A stretch of 5,050 nt of DNA from Actinoplanes liguriensis. Its GTDB lineage: Bacteria > Actinomycetota > Actinomycetes > Mycobacteriales > Micromonosporaceae. Every line of letters starts with the position of its first letter. Within the stretch, counting starts at the first letter, position 1. The stretch spans positions 13,270 to 18,319 of the forward strand of contig KL571439.1 in assembly GCA_000715855.1 (NCBI GenBank), in the 5' to 3' direction. A program made the translations under genes and the position numbers. Positions 1 to 4,738 of the stretch are shown here, in pieces. The notes beneath the pieces are model-generated. The model saw only the letters and a list, made by a program, of their open reading frames with translations. It did no database searches and had not been told where the DNA came from.

Positions 1-355
1 CCCGGCCCCGCCGCAGGTCCCGTGGCTCGAGCCGGACATCAACGACCACCTGGAGGCGCTCGCCGAGAAGGGTGTGACCGACGTGGTGGTCAGCCCGATC
101 GGTTTCGTCTCCGACCACCTCGAGGTCATCTGGGACCTGGACAACGAGGCGAAGGAGACCGCCGCGCGACTCGGTCTCGGGTTCGCCCGCGCGGCCTCCC
201 CGGGCGTCCACCCCCGGTTCGTGTCGATGGTCCGTGAGCTCGTCGAGGAACGGCTGCGTGATCAACCCCACACGAAGCTGGGTACGCTGCCGACCTGGGA
301 CGTCTGCCCGACGAACTGCTGCCCCCCTGCGAAGCGACCTGGAGCCCCGGAATGA
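1..355 (+). CDS. hemH: Ferrochelatase (coproporphyrin ferrochelatase type), C-terminal part; 5' end outside window
   Basis: The enzyme inserts Fe2+ into a porphyrin in haem synthesis. Actinobacteria use the coproporphyrin-dependent route, where it is called CpfC and acts on coproporphyrin III in the cytosol. The open frame runs in from the left edge (first full codon at base 2), so only about the last 117 residues are seen. The diagnostic stretch is VVSPIGFVSDHLEVIWDLD. The Glu in DHLEV matches the catalytic Glu of the family (E264 in Bacillus subtilis by my recollection). The tail carries CPTNCC just before the end. C-terminal cysteines are known [2Fe-2S] ligands in actinobacterial ferrochelatases, so a cluster is likely, but any fourth, internal Cys would lie outside the window. 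The stop TGA overlaps the ATG of the next gene (ATGA, 352-355), implying translational coupling to the HAD phosphatase. The family assignment is firm; the choice of porphyrin substrate is inferred from phylum. Confidence 0.93.
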   Translation, partial: PAPPQVPWLEPDINDHLEALAEKGVTDVVVSPIGFVSDHLEVIWDLDNEAKETAARLGLGFARAASPGVHPRFVSMVRELVEERLRDQPHTKLGTLPTWDVCPTNCCPPAKRPGAPE

Positions 356-1131
356 AGGAACGCAAGCCCATCGAGAGCTGGCTCACCGACATGGACGGCG
401 TGCTCGTTCACGAGGGCGAGCCGGTCCCCGGCGCCCCCGAGTTCGTCAACCGGATGAAGGCGTCCGGCAAGCCGTTCCTGATCCTCACCAACAACTCCAT
501 CTACACCCCGCGTGACCTGCAGGCCCGCCTCACCCGGATGGGCTTCGAGGTGGACGAGCAGTCGATCTGGACGGCCGCGCTGGCGACCGCGCAGTTCCTC
601 GCCGACCAGCGGCCGGGCGGCACGGCGTACGTGATCGGCGAGGCCGGGCTGACCACCGCGATGCACGCGTCCGGCTACGTGCTGACCGAGTTCGACCCGG
701 ACTACGTGGTGCTCGGCGAGACACGGACGTACAGCTTCGAGGCGATCACCAAGGCGATCCGGCTGATCAACGGTGGCGCCAAGTTCATCTGCACCAACCC
801 GGACGCGACCGGCCCGTCCACCGAGGGGCTGCTCCCGGCGGCCGGCTCGGTGGCCGCGATGATCTCCCGGGCGACGGGCGTGAAGCCGTACTTCGTCGGC
901 AAGCCCAACCCGATGATGATGCGCTCGGCGCTGAACGCGATCGGCGCGCACAGCGAGACGACCGCGATGATCGGCGACCGGATGGACACCGACGTGCTCT
1001 GCGGCCTGGAGGCGGGCCTGGAGACGATCCTGGTGCTGACCGGCATCAGCAGCCGGATGGAGTCCGAGACGTACCCCTACCGGCCGTCCCGCATCGTCAA
1101 CTCGGTCGCCGACCTGATCGACGAGATCTGA
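352..1131 (+). CDS. HAD-IIA family (NagD-like) hydrolase/phosphatase
   Basis: This is a 259-residue cytosolic haloacid-dehalogenase-superfamily enzyme, predicted to be a Mg2+-dependent phosphatase working through a phospho-aspartate. Visible motifs in order are motif I DMDGV (D13 nucleophile, D15 acid/base), motif II TNNS at 46-49, motif III Lys in GKPNP at 183-187, and motif IV GDRMDTD at 208-214. The cap domain between motifs II and III and the total length fit subclass IIA (NagD, 4-nitrophenylphosphatase group). Known relatives dephosphorylate nucleotides, sugar phosphates or phosphoglycolate; the substrate here cannot be read from sequence. The ATG at 352 is chosen because it overlaps the ferrochelatase stop (ATGA) and has GGAG at 341-344, 7 nt upstream. 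The gene is therefore the distal partner of hemH in this operon. Its last 35 bp overlap the convergent signal peptidase gene. Confidence 0.93.
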   Translation: MKERKPIESWLTDMDGVLVHEGEPVPGAPEFVNRMKASGKPFLILTNNSIYTPRDLQARLTRMGFEVDEQSIWTAALATAQFLADQRPGGTAYVIGEAGLTTAMHASGYVLTEFDPDYVVLGETRTYSFEAITKAIRLINGGAKFICTNPDATGPSTEGLLPAAGSVAAMISRATGVKPYFVGKPNPMMMRSALNAIGAHSETTAMIGDRMDTDVLCGLEAGLETILVLTGISSRMESETYPYRPSRIVNSVADLIDEI

Positions 1132-1513
1132 CCCACCACGCGAGGCAGAGCCCGGCCGGTGCGACCGTGCCCCAGAGAGCCGGCCGGGCGGCGTAGGGGA
1201 TGCGCCATCGCGCCACCCCGGTGACCGCGTCACGCGGCACCGGGGCGGCGTCCGCGACCGTGTTCGCGTCACCCTTGGTGACCAGGCGGCCCCGTGCGTC
1301 GACGCCGACGATCCGGTGCAGCATCGGCCGGCCCGGCTTGCGGTAGGTGACCACGGATCCGATCCCCGGATGATGGGCGGGAACGGTCACCACCACGTCG
1401 CCCGGCTGGATCCCCGGGCGCATCGAGCCGCCCGTCACCACCGCGGCCCGCCAGCCCGCCGCGGCCGCCCACATCACCGCGGCCAGCACGGTGACCAGCG
1501 CCAGCGACGACAT
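1097..1513 (-). CDS. SipW/ER-type signal peptidase I-like protein (S26B)
   Basis: This is a 138-residue membrane serine protease predicted to remove signal peptides from exported proteins on the outer face of the membrane. An N-terminal hydrophobic segment (about residues 2-21) is followed by the catalytic Ser box GGSMRPGIQPGD (S30). Next comes LHRIV, where His66 stands in place of the Lys of ordinary bacterial LepB, then TKGDAN with D82 and a further Asp at 88. Ser-His-Asp is the signature of the archaeal/ER/SipW branch. A second hydrophobic segment (about 113-128) is followed by a basic tail, RSRRSGRRPS, predicted to be cytoplasmic. The ATG at 1513 is preferred because AGGTGA lies 5 nt upstream; a GTG at 1522 would add three residues. 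In other bacteria SipW-type enzymes are often beside their substrates (TasA or camelysin-like), but none is seen here. The entire basic tail is coded within the 35-bp antisense overlap with the HAD gene. Confidence 0.88.
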   Translation of the reverse strand: MSSLALVTVLAAVMWAAAAGWRAAVVTGGSMRPGIQPGDVVVTVPAHHPGIGSVVTYRKPGRPMLHRIVGVDARGRLVTKGDANTVADAAPVPRDAVTGVARWRIPYAARPALWGTVAPAGLCLAWWVRSRRSGRRPS

Positions 1514-1518
1514 CCGTG

Positions 1519-1524
1519 TCACCT
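1519..1524 (-). promoter_or_regulatory. Ribosome binding site AGGTGA deciding the signal peptidase start
   Basis: On the minus strand AGGTGA is followed by 5 nt and then ATG (1513-1511). This is the best Shine-Dalgarno match in this intergenic region. It also covers the alternative GTG (1522-1520), so use of that GTG would leave the gene with only a weak upstream purine stretch. The later ATG is therefore favoured. Confidence 0.55.
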
Positions 1525-1561
1525 ACTGCCGTTCGGCGGGGATCGGCGGCGGCTGAGGTGC

Positions 1562-1567
1562 TAGCGT
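1562..1567 (+). promoter_or_regulatory. Candidate -10 box (TAGCGT) for a leaderless Nudix transcript
   Basis: TAGCGT fits the actinobacterial -10 pattern TAnnnT and ends exactly 7 nt before the GTG start at 1575, the spacing expected if transcription begins on the start codon. No Shine-Dalgarno sequence precedes the GTG, which supports leaderless translation. I do not see a convincing -35 hexamer at 16-19 bp upstream. Confidence 0.45.
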
Positions 1568-1574
1568 CGCAGCC

Positions 1575-2063
1575 GTGCCGGCTTGGGAAGAGTCCTATCT
1601 GGGGCAGTTGCGGGAATCGGTCGGCCCGGCCCGGGTGCTGATGACCGTCGGGGCGCGGGCCGTGCTGCGCGATCAGGACGGGCGCGTGCTGCTGATCCGG
1701 CGCAGCGACAACGGCGTGTGGGCGCTGCCGGCCGGGACCATGGAGCTGCGCCAGACGCTGCGTGACTGCGCGATCCGCGAGGTCCTCGAGGAGACCGGGC
1801 TGACCGTGCACGAGGTCACGCCGTTCGCGCTCTACTCCGGCGAGGGGCTGACGACGAGCGCGTGGGGGCAGCCCTACCAGCACGTCACGCTCGCCTGCCG
1901 CGCCGACTCCTGGTCCGGCGAGCTGCTCCGGGAGACCGACGAGACGATCGACGCCGCGTTCTACCCGGTCGACGCTCTGCCCGGGTCCGCGGGGCCGAAC
2001 ACCCGCCGTACCCTCGGAGATCTTGCTCTTTTCGAAGCCGGCAACCCGTTCGTGCTGGCATGA
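1575..2063 (+). CDS. Nudix hydrolase (first of a coupled pair)
   Basis: This 162-residue cytosolic Nudix-fold protein is predicted to split a nucleoside-diphosphate-linked compound (NDP-X) using Mg2+ or Mn2+. A short helical N-terminus leads into the beta-strand segment VLMTVGARAVLRDQDGRVLL, and the Nudix box spans residues 54-76. The metal-binding part of the box, REVLEETGL (68-76), is intact. The first conserved Glu of the GX5E element is Gln (Q60), an uncommon but tolerated change because that Glu is not a main metal ligand. The later YQHVTLACRADSW and the acidic ETDE stretch resemble general ADP-ribose/NTP-type Nudix proteins, but the substrate is unknown. The GTG start is supported by the -10-like box 7 nt upstream. 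The stop overlaps the start of a second Nudix gene (ATGA, 2060-2063), so the two are probably made together. The signal peptidase gene is divergent. Confidence 0.9.
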   Translation: MPAWEESYLGQLRESVGPARVLMTVGARAVLRDQDGRVLLIRRSDNGVWALPAGTMELRQTLRDCAIREVLEETGLTVHEVTPFALYSGEGLTTSAWGQPYQHVTLACRADSWSGELLRETDETIDAAFYPVDALPGSAGPNTRRTLGDLALFEAGNPFVLA

Positions 2064-2458
2064 GCGAGGTTGTCGCCGCCGCCTGGGTGTGCGTGCGGGA
2101 CCGTCGCGTCCTGGTCGTCCGCCCGCGCAACTCCGACGCCTTCTACCTGCCCGGCGGCAAGCCCGAACCCGGCGAGACCCATGCCGAGGCGGCGGCCCGG
2201 GAGACGCAGGAGGAGGTGGGGATCGTCCTGAAGGCAGATCAACTGCAATTCTTCCGTACGATCGAAGCCCCCGCCCACAACCGTCCACCAGGCACACGGG
2301 TCCGCCTGGTCTGCTTCACGGCCGACTCGGACGCCGTCCCCGCCCCGGCCAACGAGATCGCCGAGCTCGCCTGGTTCACCACCGCCGAGGCCCCACGGTG
2401 CGCCCCCGCGATCCGCCTGCTCCTCGACGAGCTGCTCAGAGCCGGCCTGATCGACTGA
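2060..2458 (+). CDS. Nudix hydrolase, MutT-like (second of the coupled pair)
   Basis: This compact 132-residue Nudix hydrolase is about the minimal length of the fold. A strand, VVAAAWVCVRDRRVLVVRPR, leads to FYLPGGKPEPGET and a complete Nudix box at residues 33-55, with E39, R47, E48, E51, E52 and G54 all present. It is predicted to hydrolyse a nucleotide or dinucleotide diphosphate in the cytosol. The YLPGGKxExGE form is common in small MutT-like and (d)NTP-cleaning members, but the substrate is unassigned. The ATG at 2060 is chosen because it overlaps the stop of the preceding Nudix gene; the frame stays open to 1862 only as a high-GC read-through under that gene. There is no strong Shine-Dalgarno sequence, consistent with translational coupling. 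The last 23 bp overlap the end of a third, opposite-strand Nudix gene. The sequence is too unlike its neighbour to be a recent tandem copy. Confidence 0.92.
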   Translation: MSEVVAAAWVCVRDRRVLVVRPRNSDAFYLPGGKPEPGETHAEAAARETQEEVGIVLKADQLQFFRTIEAPAHNRPPGTRVRLVCFTADSDAVPAPANEIAELAWFTTAEAPRCAPAIRLLLDELLRAGLID

Positions 2459-2945
2459 GCTCGAACCACCTGTTCGCCACCTGGGTGTGCAGGCTGAACC
2501 CGAGCTCCACCGGCTCGTGGAGCACCTCGAGACCGAGCGCCTCGGCCGGCGGCGGTGTCGTGGGCAGCCCTGCCGCGTCCGCGAGCGGGGGCAGGAGTCC
2601 GAAGATGAGCAGGGTGCCGTCGGGGGCGCTGAGGGCGTCGAAAAGACGTACGTCCGCGGGGTCTGCCTTCAGGCCTGTCTCCTCGCCCAGCTCACGCGTC
2701 GCGCCGGACTGCCACGTCTCGCCGAACTCGATGAAGCCGCCGGGCAGGGCCAGCTTGCCGGCCGCCGGTGGGATGCCGCGCCGGATCACCAGCAGACCGG
2801 AACCGATCGGCTGCAGGGCGACCGCGACCGGCGTCGGGTTCCGGTACGTCGTCTCGCCGCACGCCGTGCAGCGCCGCGGCCACGGCTGATCCGGCACGAA
2901 GCGCGCCCCGCAATACGTGCAGTGCGCGTGCTTGTCCGGGGTCAC
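2436..2945 (-). CDS. Nudix hydrolase with N-terminal zinc ribbon
   Basis: This is a 169-residue protein. Residues 9-29 form a zinc ribbon of two CxxC knuckles, HCTYCG (C9, C12) and RCTACG (C26, C29), and YRNPTPVAVAL then enters the Nudix fold. The Nudix box (70-92) is complete: GGFIEFGE, then RELGEETGL, with E76, R84, E85, E88 and E89. Zinc ribbon plus Nudix recalls NudC (NADH pyrophosphatase), but the protein is far shorter, lacks the NudC N-terminal domain, and I do not see the SQPWPFPxS signature after the box. I call it only a NudC-like or ADP-ribose-type Nudix enzyme. The GTG at 2945 is the first usable start next to the ribbon; the frame extends upstream without homology-like sequence. 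GGTGG lies a few bases upstream. It follows the hypothetical gene on the same strand after 19 nt, so co-transcription is likely. Confidence 0.9.
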   Translation of the reverse strand: MTPDKHAHCTYCGARFVPDQPWPRRCTACGETTYRNPTPVAVALQPIGSGLLVIRRGIPPAAGKLALPGGFIEFGETWQSGATRELGEETGLKADPADVRLFDALSAPDGTLLIFGLLPPLADAAGLPTTPPPAEALGLEVLHEPVELGFSLHTQVANRWFELSRSGRL

Positions 2946-2968
2946 GCCGCCACCACCGGTGCACTCAT
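2942..2968 (-). other. Eight-codon mini-ORF bridging two minus-strand genes
   Basis: On the minus strand an ATG at 2968 overlaps the stop of the hypothetical gene (ATGA, 2968-2965). It reads MSAPVVAA and then stops at 2944-2942, overlapping the GTG start of the zinc-ribbon Nudix gene (GTGA). The arrangement could carry ribosomes from one gene to the next. It could also be the relic of an N-terminus separated from the Nudix frame by a one-base indel. It may simply be chance in GC-rich DNA; nothing shows that it is translated. Confidence 0.25.
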
Positions 2969-3747
2969 GCGTGCAGGGGCGCGTTGCAGGCGGCGACCAG
3001 CGCCTGCCGGCACGCCGCGGTGAGCGGGCGCAGCGCCTCGTCGCGTTGCTGCGCCTCGTAGCCGTTGACCGCCCCACCCGGCGCGTTCGTCCCGGCGAGC
3101 GCCAGCACCTGGTCGAGCACACCGGCCCGGGCGAACAGCCGCCGCGACCGCGGGTCGAAGCCCGGCGGCAGGGTGGCCGTGCTCTCCGGCCGACGCAGCG
3201 CCTGCAACGCCCCGGCCAGCTCCGGTTTCCACTGCGCCACGTCCAGTTTGGTGAGCCGGGTGGTGGCCTCGCCGAGCGCCGCGGTCAGCTGCGCCTCGGC
3301 CTCGGCGGCGCCCATCTGGAACACCGGCCGGTGCTCGGGGGCCGGCAGCACCTGCCACACCACGGTCTCGAACTCCACACCGGAGCCGGACGTGTGCCGG
3401 CGCACCTCGGGCACCAGCCCGAACCCGGGTGTGATCACCGCCTCACCGGCCAGCAGCGCGGCGCCGGTCAGCGGCCCGGGGCCGGGCAGCCCGCGTGGGT
3501 CGCCGGGGACCGGGAGGACCAGCCGGATGTCGTCCGGGTGCAGCTTCGCGAAGATCGGCAGGCCCTGGCCGAGCGGCACATCGGTCCAGGTGCCCGGGGC
3601 ATCGGCGACGAGGTGCTCCTCGCCGGCGGCGATCTCGTCGGCCAGGTCGTCGAACGGAACCAGTCCGGCGCGCCAGGCCCGCACCCAGGCCACGAATCGG
3701 GTGGACCGGCGGGCGGTGCGGGTGGCCGCATCTGCTGCGGAATGCAT
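2965..3747 (-). CDS. Conserved actinobacterial hypothetical protein
   Basis: This is a 260-residue soluble protein with no signal peptide, membrane segment, cysteine cluster or catalytic motif that I can name. The most family-like parts are LVLPVPGDPRGLPGPGPL (residues 76-93), GEAVITPGFGLVPEV just after it, LPPGFDPRSRRLF, and a helical C-terminus around EALRPLTAACRQALVAACN. I recall similar proteins of about this length in Streptomyces and related genera, annotated only as hypothetical, so it is a real conserved gene of unknown role. The N-terminus is Arg- and Ala-rich (residues 7-27). The ATG at 3747 is favoured because a TAnnnT box lies exactly 7 nt upstream and no Shine-Dalgarno sequence is present. 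It is divergent from the DUF3097 gene across 89 bp and leads into the zinc-ribbon Nudix gene 19 nt downstream, suggesting a two-gene operon. Confidence 0.8.
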   Translation of the reverse strand: MHSAADAATRTARRSTRFVAWVRAWRAGLVPFDDLADEIAAGEEHLVADAPGTWTDVPLGQGLPIFAKLHPDDIRLVLPVPGDPRGLPGPGPLTGAALLAGEAVITPGFGLVPEVRRHTSGSGVEFETVVWQVLPAPEHRPVFQMGAAEAEAQLTAALGEATTRLTKLDVAQWKPELAGALQALRRPESTATLPPGFDPRSRRLFARAGVLDQVLALAGTNAPGGAVNGYEAQQRDEALRPLTAACRQALVAACNAPLHA

Positions 3748-3754
3748 GCGAGCA

Positions 3755-3784
3755 AGGGTACGTGCCGTCCCGGAACCTTGTCTC
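3755..3784 (-). promoter_or_regulatory. Candidate leaderless promoter for the hypothetical gene
   Basis: On the minus strand GAGACA (3784-3779, four of six matches to TTGACA) is followed by an 18-bp spacer and TACCCT (3760-3755, pattern TAnnnT). Seven bases then lead to the ATG at 3747. The spacing fits a housekeeping-sigma promoter whose transcript starts at the start codon. This is the only one of the three leaderless candidates here with a recognisable -35. Confidence 0.45.
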
Positions 3785-3823
3785 GACTCGGAGCGTCACC
3801 CCGGCGTGTCCGAAAGTACGGGC

Positions 3824-3829
3824 TACCGT
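3824..3829 (+). promoter_or_regulatory. Candidate -10 box (TACCGT) for leaderless DUF3097 transcript
   Basis: TACCGT matches TAnnnT and ends exactly 7 nt before the ATG at 3837. There is no Shine-Dalgarno sequence upstream of that ATG. No convincing -35 is seen at 16-19 bp. It lies back to back with the promoter of the divergent hypothetical gene, so the 89-bp gap serves both directions. Confidence 0.42.
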
Positions 3830-3836
3830 GCGACTC

Positions 3837-4634
3837 ATGTATGGGGAGGACGTGCTGTCCGGCAACTGGCGCCGGCGCAAGACGATTCCGGAGGTGGACG
3901 CCGAGCCCGACCTGGTGGTCGAGGACGCCGACTCCGGCTTCTGCGGGGCGGTGGTCGGCTTCGAGCTCGGCGCCGTCGTGCTCGAGGACCGGTTCGGCAA
4001 GCGGCGTAACTTCCCGCTCACACCGGCCGCGTTCCTGCTCGACGGGCAGCCCGTCACGCTGCGGAGACCGGCGCCGGGCAACGCTCCCGCGCAGCGGAAG
4101 GTCACCGCGTCGGGGTCGATCGCGGTGGCGAACGTGCCCGCCCAGGTGGCCAGGGCCAGCCGGATCTGGGTGGAGGGCATCCACGACGCCGCCCTGGTCG
4201 AGCGGATCTGGGGCGACGACCTGCGGATCGAGGGCGTGGTCGTGGAGCCGCTGGACGGCATCGACGACCTGGCCGCGGCCGTCAAGGAGTTCCGGCCCGG
4301 CCCGCAGCGGCGGCTCGGCGTGCTCGTGGACCACCTCGTGCCGGGCTCGAAGGAGAGCCGGATCGTGGCATCCGTCACTCACCCGGACGTGTTGATCACC
4401 GGGCATCCGTACGTGGACGTCTGGCAAGCGGTCAAGCCGGAGCGGGTGGGTCTGAGCAAGTGGCCGGTCATCCCGCCGGGACGTCCCTGGAAGGAGGGCG
4501 TCTGCGCGGCGATCGGCGTCCGCACCCCGCAAGACATGTGGCGGCGCATTCTGGCCTCGGTCAACACCTACAAGGACGTCGAGACGCCGCTCATCAACTC
4601 GATGGAGCGCCTGATCGACCACGTCACTGAGTAG
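3837..4634 (+). CDS. DUF3097 family protein
   Basis: This 265-residue cytosolic protein belongs to a family conserved across actinobacteria and of unknown function. I recognise it from its layout: an N-terminal WRRRKTIPEVDAEPDLVVED, then SGFCGAVVGFE and LEDRFGKRRNFPL, then IWVEGIHDAALVERIWGDDL (110-129), then LGVLVDHLVPGSKESRI (160-176), then GHPYVDVWQAVKP (189-201). The middle resembles a TOPRIM core: V-E-G-x-H-D (E113, D117) like the first TOPRIM strand, and D165-x-x-x-P-G-x-K like the RNase M5 D-x-D-x-P-G-x-K element, but with Leu at the second Asp. That reading is inference. The ATG at 3837 fits the family N-terminus and the TAnnnT box 7 nt upstream; an in-frame GTG at 3828 has no ribosome site. 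The gene stands alone, ending before a long inverted repeat and facing the MocR gene. Confidence 0.88.
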   Translation: MYGEDVLSGNWRRRKTIPEVDAEPDLVVEDADSGFCGAVVGFELGAVVLEDRFGKRRNFPLTPAAFLLDGQPVTLRRPAPGNAPAQRKVTASGSIAVANVPAQVARASRIWVEGIHDAALVERIWGDDLRIEGVVVEPLDGIDDLAAAVKEFRPGPQRRLGVLVDHLVPGSKESRIVASVTHPDVLITGHPYVDVWQAVKPERVGLSKWPVIPPGRPWKEGVCAAIGVRTPQDMWRRILASVNTYKDVETPLINSMERLIDHVTE

Positions 4635-4646
4635 ACGGCTCGCGGG

Positions 4647-4738
4647 CATTGCGCCCTTGGCGGCCGACGTCGAGAGCACCGAGAACGACCACGCTCCGCT
4701 AGCTGTTTTCGGCGCTCTCGACGTCGGCGGGCGCAATG
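4647..4738. repeat. Long imperfect inverted repeat between convergent genes; candidate bidirectional terminator
   Basis: Two 24-base arms, 4663-4686 and 4705-4728, are reverse complements with two mismatches (4678/4713 and 4683/4708) around an 18-base loop. Outside them a further perfect 10-base arm pair, 4647-4656 and 4729-4738, adds to the stem, with six unpaired bases (4657-4662) on the left side only. It lies just after the DUF3097 stop and covers the last codons and stop of the MocR gene, so it would fold in both transcripts. Its place between convergent genes suggests transcription termination or 3'-end protection. It lacks a U tract, which is usual in GC-rich actinobacteria. The left arm also looks like an inverted copy of MocR coding sequence. 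Confidence 0.8.

Noticed and set aside
262..1272. Long minus-strand open frame under the HAD gene
   Set aside because: Arg/Gly/His-rich low-complexity translation with no motif, opposite a gene with clear HAD motifs; a shadow typical of GC-rich DNA.
1862..2059. Upstream extension of the second Nudix gene
   Set aside because: The extra 66 residues are Arg/Pro-rich, overlap the first Nudix gene in another frame and do not resemble a Nudix N-terminus; the ATGA start at 2060 fits better.
2946..3122. Upstream extension of the zinc-ribbon Nudix gene
   Set aside because: The extension is Arg/Thr/Ser-rich and lies over the end of the hypothetical gene; the family-like sequence starts at the zinc ribbon.
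3772..3797. ECF-sigma-like promoter (GGAAC, 18 bp, GTC)
   Set aside because: It would leave a leader of about 30 bases with no ribosome site before DUF3097, whereas the TAnnnT box 7 nt from the ATG explains the start; the short motif is likely chance.
2917..4395. 492-codon plus-strand open frame spanning the hypothetical gene and DUF3097
   Set aside because: Crosses two convincing genes and a promoter region; its composition is Arg/Gly/Ser/Pro noise.
4575..4584. Third copy of GACGTCGAGA, shared with the inverted-repeat arms
   Set aside because: Ten bases coding Asp-Val-Glu with the commonest GC-rich codons inside DUF3097; similarity does not extend further.
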